Shown: positions 44,301 to 53,748 of the stretch, one piece after another
Numbering within the stretch: position 1 is the first letter of the stretch
Layout of the letters: the number at the start of each line of letters is the position of its first letter
DNA from: RDYZ01 sp964518905
GTDB taxonomy: Bacteria; Cyanobacteriota; Cyanobacteriia; Cyanobacteriales; Geitlerinemataceae
Assembly: GCA_964518905.1 (NCBI GenBank)
Contig: CAZFJL010000009.1
Span: 29,171-93,170, forward strand
Reading direction: 5' to 3'
DNA length: 64,000 bases
Position numbers and translations under genes: made by a program
Notes under the pieces: model-generated
The model's input: the letters and a program-made list of their open reading frames with translations, nothing else
The model's database searches: none
Told to the model about the DNA's origin: nothing

Positions 44301-44954
44301 ATGGCCGGTCTTGAGGCAGCGCTCGAACGCGCAATTCCTGAAATCAACTTTTTGACGATCGCGACCCCTGACATCATGCCGGGGGCGCTACTCGAATCGC
44401 GCCGCGTCGATCACTACATCGGGCGAATTGAGCCCTTTCTGATTCCACCATTAACGCCCGAAGATTTTGAGACCGAGCGTCAACCTGCCGCGCTCAATTT
44501 TCGATCGCTCTCCACCGAGCAATCCGGACAATCAGCGATCGGTCTTCTGCAAATGTTTGGCCTCAATATCGCGGGGATCAGCGCCAGCACAACCGCCGCA
44601 ATGTCGGTTCAGCTACAGCTTGAAGCCGTGACGGTACAGCGCTTTAAGTCCGGGATTGGCAAGTTACAGTTTGAGCGGGCTTTACGATCGCTCAAGGATC
44701 GCGATCTGAAGACATTTCGCCTCCTCAAGCGACACTTTCTCGTCATGGCGACCTACTACGCCCGTGATTTTCGTCTCACCTTTGGGAAAGAGCTGTTAAA
44801 CGCGATCGATCTCGATTCAAAATTGCGAGCATCCGCACGGGCGAAAATTCAGCGTCGGGGCAATATGGTTTGGGTCGCCCAAAACGAAACGCTCCCCTTC
44901 GGCGTGTTTGGCTACGAGATTACGCCGGGACGAAGAATTTTAGAAACCAACTAA
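44301..44954 (+). CDS. Protein of unknown function with a gasdermin-like sequence pattern
   Basis: 217 aa from ATG 44301; a TTG start at 44271 would add ten residues beginning Met-Gly-Cys. I cannot place it in a named family with confidence. What is seen: an early strand plus PDIMPGALL (23-31), a charged linker, an SGQSAIGLLQMFGLNIAG Gly-rich hydrophobic stretch (75-92), then strand/helix segments (AMSVQLQLEAVTVQRF, 100-115; RHFLVMATYYARDFRLTF, 144-161) and a final RRGNMVWVAQNETLPFGVFGYEI (185-206). This order resembles the pore-forming domain of bacterial gasdermins, without the C-terminal inhibitory peptide. Homology is a hypothesis. Confidence 0.6.
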   Translation: MAGLEAALERAIPEINFLTIATPDIMPGALLESRRVDHYIGRIEPFLIPPLTPEDFETERQPAALNFRSLSTEQSGQSAIGLLQMFGLNIAGISASTTAAMSVQLQLEAVTVQRFKSGIGKLQFERALRSLKDRDLKTFRLLKRHFLVMATYYARDFRLTFGKELLNAIDLDSKLRASARAKIQRRGNMVWVAQNETLPFGVFGYEITPGRRILETN

Positions 44955-45104
44955 GGGCGAATGCAGTTGAATGATCTGGTGCGATCGCCGCAGGACGATC
45001 GTAGTTTCGCTCTAAGATGAATCTGGGTTGACGGCCTGTCCCGCCCGCCAAAGTTGACGCTTACCCGCTCTCTCTCAATACCATTCAGCCCCGGAGTCTG
45101 TGAT

Positions 45105-47759
45105 ATGTCTTTTGTTGGTCTTCATATCCACAGTGACTACAGCTTGCTGGATGGAGCGAGCCAGCTCGATCCCTTGGTTGACCGCGCCATTGAACTGGGG
45201 ATGCCCGCGATCGCGCTAACCGATCACGGGGTCATGTACGGAGCCGCCCAGCTCATTAAAATCTGTCGAAATAAGGGCATCAAACCCATTATCGGCAACG
45301 AAATGTACCTGATTAATGGGGACGTCACGAAGCAAGAACGTCGGCCTCGTTACCATCAGGTCATTCTGGCGAAAAATCTTCAGGGCTACAAAAATCTAGT
45401 CAAGCTAACGACGATTTCACACCTCGAAGGCTATCAGGGAAAAGGGATTTTTTCCCGTCCTTGCATTAACAAGGATCTATTAACGCAGTATCACGAAGGT
45501 CTCATCGTCACCAGCGCTTGCCTAGGAGGAGAAATTCCCCAAGCGATCATGAAAAATCGCCCCGATGCCGCCCGTAAAGTCGCGCGTTGGTATAAGGACT
45601 TATTGGGCGATGATTTCTATCTAGAAATCCAAGATCACGGCTCACCCGAAGACCGCATTGTTAACCCTGAAATTATCCGCATCGCTCGCGAACTCGACAT
45701 CAAATTTATTGCAACAAACGACTCACACTACATTTCTTGTATTGACGTCGAAGCCCACGATGCCTTGCTCTGTATTCAAACCGGCAAGCTCGTCACAGAG
45801 GAGAAACGCTTACGCTATAGCGGTACGGAGTATCTCAAGTCCGCAGACGAAATGGCGCTGCTATTTCGGGATCATCTCGAAGACGATGTGATTGCGGAGG
45901 CGCTCGATCGCACGCTTGAAATTGCGGACAAAATCGAAACCTACGACATTTTTGGCGATACGCGCATCCCCGATTTTCCGATTCCGGCTAATCACACCGC
46001 AGATACGTATCTGGAAGAGGTAACTTGGTCGGGACTGCTCGATCGCTTCAATGTAAAATCTCGATCGGAGCTAGAAGATCGCTATCGTGAGCGACTCGAA
46101 TACGAACTGGAAATGATGCAGGAAATGGGATTTGCGACCTATTTCCTTGTGGTTTGGGATTACATTAAATTTGCGCGTGACAGTGGCATTTCCGTTGGCC
46201 CCGGTCGCGGGTCGGCGGCGGGTTCTCTGGTGGCCTATGCCATGCGAATTACGAATATCGATCCCGTACATCATGGCCTCCTATTTGAGCGTTTTCTGAA
46301 CCCAGAACGTAAGTCTATGCCTGATATTGATACCGATTTTTGTATCGATCGTCGGGATGAAATGATCAAGTACGTCACCGAAAAATATGGCCGCGATTGC
46401 GTCTCCCAAATCGTCACGTTTAACCGGATGACCTCCAAAGCCGTCCTCAAAGATGTCGGGCGCGTGCTGGACGTTCCCTACGCCCAAGCGGACAAAATGG
46501 CGAAGCTGATCCCGGTAGCGCGAGGCAAACCCGAGAAGCTGAAAAATATGATTGCGGCGGGAACGCCTGCCCCGGAATTTAAGGCCGCGTACGATAACGA
46601 TCCCCTGGTACATCGCTGGGTGGATATGGCGTTGCGGGTCGAGGGGACGAATAAATCGACGGGGGTTCACGCGGCGGGCGTGGTGATTTCCGCGACCCCG
46701 CTGGATGAAATTGTGCCGCTTCAGTTGAATAAAGATGGTGGCGTCACGTCTCAGTACCCCATGGAAGATCTGGAATCGATGGGAATGCTGAAAATGGATT
46801 TTCTCGGGTTGAAAAACCTGACGATGATCGAGAATACGCTCGATTTAATTCGAGCCAATCAAAATATTGATATTGATCCCGATCGTCTGCCCCTCGATGA
46901 ACGCAAAGCTCAGGATGTGGCGCGTCGAACCGGTAATCCCCAAATGCCCCTAGACGTGGCGAAAACCTATCAGCTCCTCGCTCAGGGCAAGCTCGAAGGG
47001 ATCTTTCAGCTCGAATCATCGGGAATGCGGCAGGTGGTACGCGATCTCAAACCATCTTGTATCGATGATATTTCCTCGATTCTGGCGCTCTATCGTCCGG
47101 GGCCGTTGGATGCCGGTCTGATTCCGAAGTTCATTAATCGGAAGCACGGTCTTGAAGAAATTGTCTACGATCACCCGATGTTGGAGTCGATTCTCCAAGA
47201 AACCTATGCCGTCATGGTCTATCAAGAACAGATCATGAAAATCGCGCAGGATATGGCCGGATATTCGCTCGGTGAAGCGGATTTGTTACGACGCGCGATG
47301 GGGAAAAAGAAAATATCAGAAATGCAGAAACATCGCGAAATTTTTATCGATGGTGCGGCGAAGAATGGCGTTGCCAAGAAAATTTCGGATGCGCTGTTTG
47401 ACCAGATGGTCTTATTTGCGGAATATTGCTTAACCGCAGATATGGAAATTATGACCGTCGAATATGGGGCAATGCCGATCGGTCAAATCGTCGCTGAACG
47501 GCTGGAATGCACGATTTATAGTGTTGACCCGAATGGGTTTGTGTATACACAGCCGATCGCCCAGTGGCACGATCGCGGCGTGCGTGACGTGTATGAATAT
47601 ACGCTGGAAACTGGCGTGATCGTTCGGGCGACGCCGGATCATAAATTCATGACGGAGACCGGCGAAATGATCGCGATCGATCAGATCTTTCGCCAGGGTT
47701 TAGATCTGAAGTGGCTTAATGTTGAACTGTTGACGGCGGCCAACCGAATGACGGCATAG
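45105..47759 (+). CDS. dnaE-N: DNA polymerase III alpha subunit, N-terminal half, with N-intein of a split intein
   Basis: 884 aa from ATG 45105 (MSFVGLHIHSDYSLLDG, the PHP domain start). Residues 1-774 are the N-extein: PHP domain (about 1-210), palm with GPGRGSAAGSLVAYA and the catalytic MPDIDTDFCIDRR Asp residues, and thumb/fingers up to VLFAEY. Residues 775-884 are the N-intein. The rest of DnaE, with the C-intein, is encoded by a separate gene outside this window; the two proteins are joined by trans-splicing, as in Synechocystis and Nostoc. Convergent with rsmB, 29 bp away. Confidence 0.97.
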   Translation: MSFVGLHIHSDYSLLDGASQLDPLVDRAIELGMPAIALTDHGVMYGAAQLIKICRNKGIKPIIGNEMYLINGDVTKQERRPRYHQVILAKNLQGYKNLVKLTTISHLEGYQGKGIFSRPCINKDLLTQYHEGLIVTSACLGGEIPQAIMKNRPDAARKVARWYKDLLGDDFYLEIQDHGSPEDRIVNPEIIRIARELDIKFIATNDSHYISCIDVEAHDALLCIQTGKLVTEEKRLRYSGTEYLKSADEMALLFRDHLEDDVIAEALDRTLEIADKIETYDIFGDTRIPDFPIPANHTADTYLEEVTWSGLLDRFNVKSRSELEDRYRERLEYELEMMQEMGFATYFLVVWDYIKFARDSGISVGPGRGSAAGSLVAYAMRITNIDPVHHGLLFERFLNPERKSMPDIDTDFCIDRRDEMIKYVTEKYGRDCVSQIVTFNRMTSKAVLKDVGRVLDVPYAQADKMAKLIPVARGKPEKLKNMIAAGTPAPEFKAAYDNDPLVHRWVDMALRVEGTNKSTGVHAAGVVISATPLDEIVPLQLNKDGGVTSQYPMEDLESMGMLKMDFLGLKNLTMIENTLDLIRANQNIDIDPDRLPLDERKAQDVARRTGNPQMPLDVAKTYQLLAQGKLEGIFQLESSGMRQVVRDLKPSCIDDISSILALYRPGPLDAGLIPKFINRKHGLEEIVYDHPMLESILQETYAVMVYQEQIMKIAQDMAGYSLGEADLLRRAMGKKKISEMQKHREIFIDGAAKNGVAKKISDALFDQMVLFAEYCLTADMEIMTVEYGAMPIGQIVAERLECTIYSVDPNGFVYTQPIAQWHDRGVRDVYEYTLETGVIVRATPDHKFMTETGEMIAIDQIFRQGLDLKWLNVELLTAANRMTA
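47427..47759 (+). other. DnaE split intein, N-terminal fragment
   Basis: 110 residues after the splice junction AEY/C. Cys1 (CLTADMEIMTVEYG) is the N-terminal nucleophile; block B RATPDHKFMT supplies the conserved Thr/His. Overall it follows the Npu/Ssp DnaE-N pattern (ECTIYSVDPNG, QWHDRG, DQIFRQGLDL). It ends with the stop codon at 47757, a length within the range known for such fragments (about 100-125). Confidence 0.95.
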
Positions 47760-47788
47760 TGTCGCGTTTATGGCCGCTCGATTTCAAG

Positions 47789-49228
47789 TTAAGAATCCGC
47801 CGATCGCCGCTCTAAACGCACCATAAAAAAGCCATCCATACCCGACCGGTGTGGCCAGAGCTTGAGCCAGCCCTGGGGATTGGCCGCAGCATTCCAAAAC
47901 GCTCGCGCCGGGTTGCCCTCCGGCGGTGGCACGATCGCCCACTCCGGATTTCGTGCCAAAAATGCGTTAATCACGCCCTCATTTTCTGGCTCGTGGATCG
48001 AACAGGTGGCATAAACCAACACGCCTTGGGGTTTGACCCAAGTGGCGGCAGCATCGAGCAGTTCGCCTTGGAGGGTGGCGAGTTCGATCGCGTTTTCGCG
48101 GGTTTGTCGCCAGCGCAGATCGGCGCGTCGGTGCAGCGTTCCCAAGCCGGAGCAGGGCGCATCGATCAAGACGCGATCGCATTGTCCGACAAACTGCGGC
48201 TGCTCGCGGCTGTCCCCCGCCAAGGCGTTAATCGTCGCCAGGTTTAGCCGTGCGGCATTGCTGGCAACTTTCTTGAGGCGTGACGCGGTGCGATCGCATG
48301 CCCAAATCGTGCCGCAATCCCCCATCAGCTCCGCCGCATGGGTCGCCTTGCCCCCCGGAGCCGCGCACGCATCAACGATCACTTCGCCCGGTTGCGGATC
48401 GAGCAAATACGTCACCAACTGGGCGCTGCCATCCTGAATGCTCCACAGGCCGTCGCTGTAGCTGGGAAGCTGGACGATGCGCCCCGCCCCGGAGACCAAG
48501 CGAATCCCGTCTGGCAATCCGGCGATCGGCTCCGCCTCGATCTCGCTGGCGGTAAATTGCGTCAAGGTTTCGTCGCGGGTTGTCGTCAGGCGATTGACGC
48601 GCAGGTGCATCTGGGGAGCGCAGTCAAACCAATGACAAAGCTGTTCGGCCTCATCCCAGCCCAGTTGCTCGACCCAAGCCGCAACGATCCAATCTGGAAA
48701 GCTCGTCCGTGTTGCGAGCTGGGCGATCGGCTCCTCGATCTCGTCAAAACTAGGCGAGGTCTCGCCGTAGGTGCGGAGATACTGGCGCAAAATACCGTTC
48801 ACCAGGCCGGAAAGCCCCGATAAACCGTTACTTTTGGCGAGCTTAACGGTGGTGTCCACAGCGGCAGAGCTGGGAATACGATCGCTATAAATAAGCTGGT
48901 AAAGCCCGAGATGCAGCACGATGCGCAGATCGGGGGGTTGCTGACTGGCGGGTTTCTTGGCGAGTCGATCGATGATGGCATCCAGGGTTCGCCGCCGCCG
49001 CACACAGCCGTAGACTAGCTCTGTGGCGAGGGCGCGATCGCGGCTGGCGAGCTGACTTTTGGCGAGATGGCGATCGAGCGCAACGTCTGCATAGGCATCT
49101 TTTTTCGTGATTTCGCGCAGGGCAGCAAACGCCAACTGGCGCGGATCGGCGATCGGTGCTTTGGCCTGAGCCTTGCCCTGAGCTGGGCGATCAGATTTTG
49201 CAGACGGACGAGGGGAGCGATCGGGCAT
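47789..49228 (-). CDS. rsmB: 16S rRNA m5C967 methyltransferase RsmB (Sun/Fmu)
   Basis: 479 aa from ATG 49228 (ORF open further upstream, but that overlaps tmRNA-terminator DNA). An N-terminal NusB-like RNA-binding domain (about 45-170; ALREITKKDAYADVALDRHL, RALATELVYGCVRRRRTLD) is followed by a SAM-dependent Rossmann domain: VDACAAPGGKATHAAELM (motif I), DAPCSGLGTLHRRADLRW with Cys in PCSG (motif IV), and YATCSIHEPEN with the nucleophilic Cys (motif VI). An extra basic N-terminal 30-40 residues is seen. Ends next to dnaE-N. Confidence 0.95.
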   Translation of the reverse strand: MPDRSPRPSAKSDRPAQGKAQAKAPIADPRQLAFAALREITKKDAYADVALDRHLAKSQLASRDRALATELVYGCVRRRRTLDAIIDRLAKKPASQQPPDLRIVLHLGLYQLIYSDRIPSSAAVDTTVKLAKSNGLSGLSGLVNGILRQYLRTYGETSPSFDEIEEPIAQLATRTSFPDWIVAAWVEQLGWDEAEQLCHWFDCAPQMHLRVNRLTTTRDETLTQFTASEIEAEPIAGLPDGIRLVSGAGRIVQLPSYSDGLWSIQDGSAQLVTYLLDPQPGEVIVDACAAPGGKATHAAELMGDCGTIWACDRTASRLKKVASNAARLNLATINALAGDSREQPQFVGQCDRVLIDAPCSGLGTLHRRADLRWRQTRENAIELATLQGELLDAAATWVKPQGVLVYATCSIHEPENEGVINAFLARNPEWAIVPPPEGNPARAFWNAAANPQGWLKLWPHRSGMDGFFMVRLERRSADS

Positions 49229-49289
49229 GGTCAGGAGCAAAGATAAAAATGATAAACGACGCGCAGTACACTCCGCGTCAGGCCAAACA

Positions 49290-49333
49290 AAAACCGCGTT
49301 TAAGCTGTTTGTACACAACCTAAACGCGGTTTT
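49290..49333 (-). terminator. Terminator of tmRNA
   Basis: A perfect 13-bp stem AAAACCGCGTTTA / TAAACGCGGTTTT with T-rich tail on the minus strand, about 30 bp past the tmRNA 3' end and before rsmB. Confidence 0.85.
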
Positions 49334-49364
49334 GGGGTTTGATCAAACAAACACAGATCAGAAA

Positions 49365-49752
49365 TGGAGCCTACGGGAATCGAACCCGTGTCCGCCCTGG
49401 GTATTGACCTTGCGCTCATTCACAGGCTTAGTTCCGTTAACCCTTGGAACAGGGACCGTCAATTATCCCTAACGGTGGGATGCTCTAGTAAAGTCTTTGC
49501 CATGAGGATGACCAGAGGCATCAGCACAGCGCATCCGTTGGGGGTTACCCGATGTCTTTAACGGAGTCCGACAACGAGTGCTCGAAACTTAGAAGTTTTT
49601 ATTAGGCAGCAACAGGTGCAGCTTTACGAGCGAAAGGAACGATGTTGTTCGCATTTACTTTTTGTTTTGAGTCTTGATTTACGAGAGGAGGCTCACTCTC
49701 GGCCTGCATCACGGTTTGGATTTCGCCAACACGTCGAAACCATTAAGGCCCC
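49365..49752 (-). ncRNA. ssrA: Transfer-messenger RNA (tmRNA)
   Basis: About 388 nt, one-piece. The 5' end reads GGGGCCTTAATGGTTTCGACG, a hallmark of tmRNA, and the 3' end carries the T-arm CACGGGTTCGATTCCCGTAG then GCTCCA; the terminal CCA is not encoded. The internal reading frame ends in TAA at 49602-49604 and encodes ANNIVPFARKAAPVAA, a typical cyanobacterial degradation tag. It rescues stalled ribosomes with SmpB. The 5' and 3' ends are set by pairing of GGGGCCT with GGCTCC and are approximate to 1-2 nt. Confidence 0.95.
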
Positions 49753-49892
49753 GTGCATATCGCTTTTCAGCGTGTCCCTGATTATAGCGCGATTGACCGC
49801 TGCTTTCAAGGTCAGGACTTCGGCAGGATGGGTTAGAAGTCCCCCAGTTTATAGTGTTGAGCAGTGTTGAGCGACCTTCCTTGATCCCTAAA

Positions 49893-51257
49893 TCAGTGTT
49901 CGACGGCGATCGCGATCCGCACTGGGATACAGATATCAAAGCGTGTCCCTTTGCCAACTTCAGAGGCGCAGATTAATTGACCTTGGTGTTTTTCGGTGAT
50001 GATCGCATAGGCCAGGGCTAAACCCAGCCCTGTCCCTTTGCCAACAGCCTTGGTGGTAAAGAACGGTTCAAAGATTTTGTTGCGCGTCGCTTCGGACATG
50101 CCGAGACCGTTATCGGCGATCGTGATGCGTACGGTTTCGGGGTTATCAAGCTGGGTCGTGATCTCAATGCGTCCGGCTTGGGGTTGGATCTGATTCGCGA
50201 GTTGATTCTGATAGCGTTCCTTGATCGCGTCGATCGCATTGCCAAAGATATTCATAAACACCTGATTCAGCTCGCCGGAATAGCACTCGATTTCCATGAG
50301 GTCGCCATAATTTTGCACAATCTCCACCTCTGGGTATTCACCTTTGCCCTTCAGACGACTGCGTAAAATAATCAGCGTGCTATCGATGCTTTCATGCAGA
50401 TCGATTTCTTTGCAGGGAGATTCGTCAATCCGAGAAAACGTCCGCAGCCCGCTGACAATGTCGCGAATTCGAGCCGTTCCGGCCTTCATTGAATTCAGCA
50501 GCTTGGGAAAGTCCTCTTGAGTAAAGTCCAGCTCATCTTCATCGATCATCTCCAGAGCCTCACTTGCGCCCACATTCTGGGCGAACGGGCGATAAATGGC
50601 GATCGCGTCTAGCATTTGCTGCATATAGCTTTCTGCGTGGGCGAGATTGCCGTGAATGAAATTAACGGGGTTATTAATTTCGTGAGCAATCCCGGCGACC
50701 AATTGGCCGAGGCTCGACATTTTTTCAGTCTGGACGAGCTGAAGCTGGGTTGATTTCAGGGTCTCGATCGCGGTTTCAAGTTCTTGAGTGCGATGCTTAA
50801 CTTGGGTTTCGAGTTCTGTATTTTGCTGTTGGACTTGCTGCTGAAGCCGATACAGCTTGAGGTGCGTCTGAGCGCGGGCGAGCACTTCCGCCTGTTGAAA
50901 CGGCTTGGTGATGTAATCCACCGCGCCGAGTTCGAGTCCCTTGACCTTATCGGACACATCCGACAGCGCCGTCATAAAAATAATGGGGATGTGTTGCGTT
51001 TCCGGCATTGCTTTCAGGCGTTGACAGGTCTCAAACCCGTCAATTCCCGGCATCATCACATCAAGCAAGATCAAATCCGGATGAACAAATTGGATGCGAT
51101 CTAGTGCCTTGAGGCCGGATTTTGCCACAGACACGTCCCATCCGGCTCGATCGAGCACGTCCGATAACACACCGAGATTTGTCGGATTATCATCCACAAT
51201 CAGGACAATATTCTTCGGGTGAGGCTTGAATATCGGCGGATGAATCGAGTCTGTCAT
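49893..51257 (-). CDS. Response regulator - histidine kinase hybrid (REC-HisKA-HATPase)
   Basis: 454 aa from ATG 51257; the longer ORF starts inside the upstream gene. REC domain (about 12-130) with IVDDNPTN, LILLDVMMPG and YITKPFQQ; a coiled linker (LQQQVQQQNTELETQVKHRTQEL); HisKA with LVAGIAHEINNPVNF; HATPase with NQVFMNIFGNAIDAI, DNGLGMS and GKGTGLGLALAYAI. It shares architecture and much sequence with the gene at 1229-2563. It lies 52 bp after the large hybrid kinase and probably takes phosphate from it or acts alongside it. Confidence 0.92.
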   Translation of the reverse strand: MTDSIHPPIFKPHPKNIVLIVDDNPTNLGVLSDVLDRAGWDVSVAKSGLKALDRIQFVHPDLILLDVMMPGIDGFETCQRLKAMPETQHIPIIFMTALSDVSDKVKGLELGAVDYITKPFQQAEVLARAQTHLKLYRLQQQVQQQNTELETQVKHRTQELETAIETLKSTQLQLVQTEKMSSLGQLVAGIAHEINNPVNFIHGNLAHAESYMQQMLDAIAIYRPFAQNVGASEALEMIDEDELDFTQEDFPKLLNSMKAGTARIRDIVSGLRTFSRIDESPCKEIDLHESIDSTLIILRSRLKGKGEYPEVEIVQNYGDLMEIECYSGELNQVFMNIFGNAIDAIKERYQNQLANQIQPQAGRIEITTQLDNPETVRITIADNGLGMSEATRNKIFEPFFTTKAVGKGTGLGLALAYAIITEKHQGQLICASEVGKGTRFDICIPVRIAIAVEH

Positions 51258-51309
51258 GGTGGTGGGAAATGCAAGAGATGAACGTCGCAGGTCTGTCGCT
51301 GTATCAGGA

Positions 51310-53748
51310 TTAAGCGCGATCGAGGCAGACCAGAATCGCCTCATCGTCGAAGGTCTCGGCAAGCTGACTCACTTTCGTGGTAAAGGGGATCAAGTTGGGG
51401 TTGGTCTCCGCCAGGTCTTCGAGATAGCGAAGGATCGCCTTCATATTGCCTTTCATGGTTAACGCGTAGAGTTCATCGATCGCCTCGGACGACGGCAATA
51501 CGAAATCTGTCTGATCGCTTTGGTTGGTTAACCGATCCTTCGAGTCATGGTCAGCATCAGCATAAATCCACTCCAAATTGAGATGGTGTTTCAGTTTCCG
51601 GAGGAGTTCGGCCACATCGATCGGCTTGCTTAAAAAGTCATTGGCTCCCGCGTCGAGACTTTGATAGCGATCGGATTCAAACACACTCGCCGATGAAACC
51701 AGGATCGGGATTTGCGAAAGCGTTTCAGACTGGCGGATGCGTCGGATCATCTCTAGACCATCCATACCGGGCATCGATAAATCAGAAATAATCAGATCGG
51801 GCTGTAGCCCGATCGCCAGTCGTAGCCCAGCATGACCATCGGTTGCCTCGCGTACATCGAAATTGATCGGCGAGAGTAACTGCACCAACACCGATCGGTT
51901 TTCCCATTTGTCATCCACCACCAACACGCAAGGCTGGCGATCGCGAATCCCCACAATGCGCCCATCGCGATCGACCTGTAGGCTTTGCGACCAATTTTCG
52001 ACCGGGGGTAGTGGAAGCTCAAACCAAAATACACTACCAACCCCAAGCTCACTGTCCACCTGGATCTGGCCACCCATCAACTGCACGATATTTTGACCGA
52101 TCGCCAGCCCTAAGCCGGTTCCCTCCGCCTGTTGCTGGCGGCTCCCGACTTGCTCAAACGGCTGAAAAATACGTTGCGTATCCTCCGGAGTCATCCCCAC
52201 CCCCGTATCCCGCACTTCAAAGCGCACGCTCCCGTCGTTGCTGCGCGTCACACTCAGCGTCACCGTACCGCGATCGGTAAATTTCACCGCATTACCGATC
52301 AAATTGAGCAGCACCTGCTGTAAGCGTTTTTCATCAGCATGAACTCCCATGGACAGCTCCGGATCGAGCGTCATCTGACAGGTAACACCCTTGGGTTCAG
52401 CTCGCACACGGCAGAGTTCGACGATATTCTCTAAAAACGAGGGCAGGTGAAACACCGACGGCTTCAGCTCCATCTTGCCCGCTTCCACCTTCGAGATATC
52501 GAGAATATCGTCGATCAGCGCTAGCAAATAAGACCCACACTGGTAAATCGTATTCAGCCGATCGCGGGCTTGTTGCGGCAGATCTTGCATGAATTGCAGC
52601 ACCTGGGCATAGCCCATGATGCCGTTGAGCGGTGTGCGTAATTCATGGCTCATGTTGGCCAAAAATTGGCTTTTCGCTTCGTTGGCGGCCTCGGCTTGGG
52701 CGGTAGCTTCTTCGAGTTTTTTTGTGCGGCGGAGAACTTTGCCTTCGAGTTTTTCATTGAGCCGCTTTAGATTTTCCTCAGACACTTGCAGTTCTTCGGC
52801 AGTAGCTTGCTGTTTCTGTAGGGTCTCTTTTAAATCTTGGTTGATGCGATCGACCCGGCGGTAGGTGTAGTTGTAGTCGAGGATGAGACCGGTTAGGGGG
52901 ACGAGGTAGGCAATGATTTTGAGAAAGTGTGCAATGTTGAAGTGACTATCAAAGAGCTGCGTCGAGCCGAAAGCCATGTGCAACTGAGTCACCACATTCG
53001 GAACCGTACTCACGATTAAGGCGTGGGAAAATAGGCTAGGATACCGCCGATCGAATTGCGGATAGACTATCAACCCCGCCCCCAGAAACAGCAACAGCGG
53101 AATCACATCCCAAGGCCGCGTCACGAGTGCCTCCGGGTACATGGTTGCGGGTAGCACCTGGCTGGTGGCGCAAAAACGAATGATGCCATAGGCGATCGCG
53201 CCGAACAGCAAGCTGGAAATCAGGATAAACGGTGAACTGTGCTTAATTTTCTGGGGCTTGGCAATCAGCAGCAGGCTCACCCCAACCAGCACAATCAGGA
53301 CGTTAAATAAGCGGCAGATCGCCCAGGTAAACGGAATTAAGTTGGTGTTATCGGCGACGGCATCAATGAGGCGATCGGCCGCAAGAGTGTGAAACGCATC
53401 CATCATCCCGGCACAAAAAAGCGCCACCCCCAAAATGGGCGTCGTAATATCCCGCTTAATGTGAAAGTATGTAAAGGAGAGGATGACGGTAAAAATCGCC
53501 GTACAAAATGCACTCCACTCCAAAATCGTATGGAGAAAACTGCCACCGAGCGCATGATAAATTGTGTCACTCAATTGATCTGGCGGCACATCGAGCAACG
53601 TCGCATCTAATGTCCCCGACCTTACCAAACCAAAATCAACGCCAGCCATCTTCAAGATAATTGGCACGAGGCAGATCCCAACAATAGACCCAATCAGCCA
53701 ACGTGGTAGACGATTGGGAGAGTCAGACGAGGGGAAAATAGTCGTCAT
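51310..53748 (-). CDS. Membrane hybrid histidine kinase with MASE-type sensor, HisKA-HATPase-REC
   Basis: 812 aa. The N-terminal third (about 1-300) is a membrane sensor with about 8 TM segments (MASE3-like; FCAGMMDAFHTLAADRL and IPFTWAICRLFN are landmarks). A coiled coil (about 305-365) leads to HisKA (FLANMSHELRTPLNGIMG), HATPase (NLIGNAVKFTD, DTGVGMTPEDT, GTGLGLAI), and a receiver (VLVVDDKWENR, LIISDLSMPGMDG, LSKPIDVAE). The last 90 residues are a helical domain seen in cyanobacterial hybrid kinases (ELYALTMKGNMKAILRYLE). The ligand is unknown. Transcribed first, with the REC-kinase at 49893-51257. Confidence 0.93.
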   Translation of the reverse strand: MTTIFPSSDSPNRLPRWLIGSIVGICLVPIILKMAGVDFGLVRSGTLDATLLDVPPDQLSDTIYHALGGSFLHTILEWSAFCTAIFTVILSFTYFHIKRDITTPILGVALFCAGMMDAFHTLAADRLIDAVADNTNLIPFTWAICRLFNVLIVLVGVSLLLIAKPQKIKHSSPFILISSLLFGAIAYGIIRFCATSQVLPATMYPEALVTRPWDVIPLLLFLGAGLIVYPQFDRRYPSLFSHALIVSTVPNVVTQLHMAFGSTQLFDSHFNIAHFLKIIAYLVPLTGLILDYNYTYRRVDRINQDLKETLQKQQATAEELQVSEENLKRLNEKLEGKVLRRTKKLEEATAQAEAANEAKSQFLANMSHELRTPLNGIMGYAQVLQFMQDLPQQARDRLNTIYQCGSYLLALIDDILDISKVEAGKMELKPSVFHLPSFLENIVELCRVRAEPKGVTCQMTLDPELSMGVHADEKRLQQVLLNLIGNAVKFTDRGTVTLSVTRSNDGSVRFEVRDTGVGMTPEDTQRIFQPFEQVGSRQQQAEGTGLGLAIGQNIVQLMGGQIQVDSELGVGSVFWFELPLPPVENWSQSLQVDRDGRIVGIRDRQPCVLVVDDKWENRSVLVQLLSPINFDVREATDGHAGLRLAIGLQPDLIISDLSMPGMDGLEMIRRIRQSETLSQIPILVSSASVFESDRYQSLDAGANDFLSKPIDVAELLRKLKHHLNLEWIYADADHDSKDRLTNQSDQTDFVLPSSEAIDELYALTMKGNMKAILRYLEDLAETNPNLIPFTTKVSQLAETFDDEAILVCLDRA

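Noticed and set aside
41289..44954. A confirmed gasdermin-protease defence operon
   Set aside because: The CHAT gene is on the opposite strand, secreted and separated by a hydrolase gene and a MITE, so an operon cannot be claimed; kept only as a hypothesis.
49616..49870. 84-codon plus-strand ORF
   Set aside because: Lies across the antisense strand of tmRNA.
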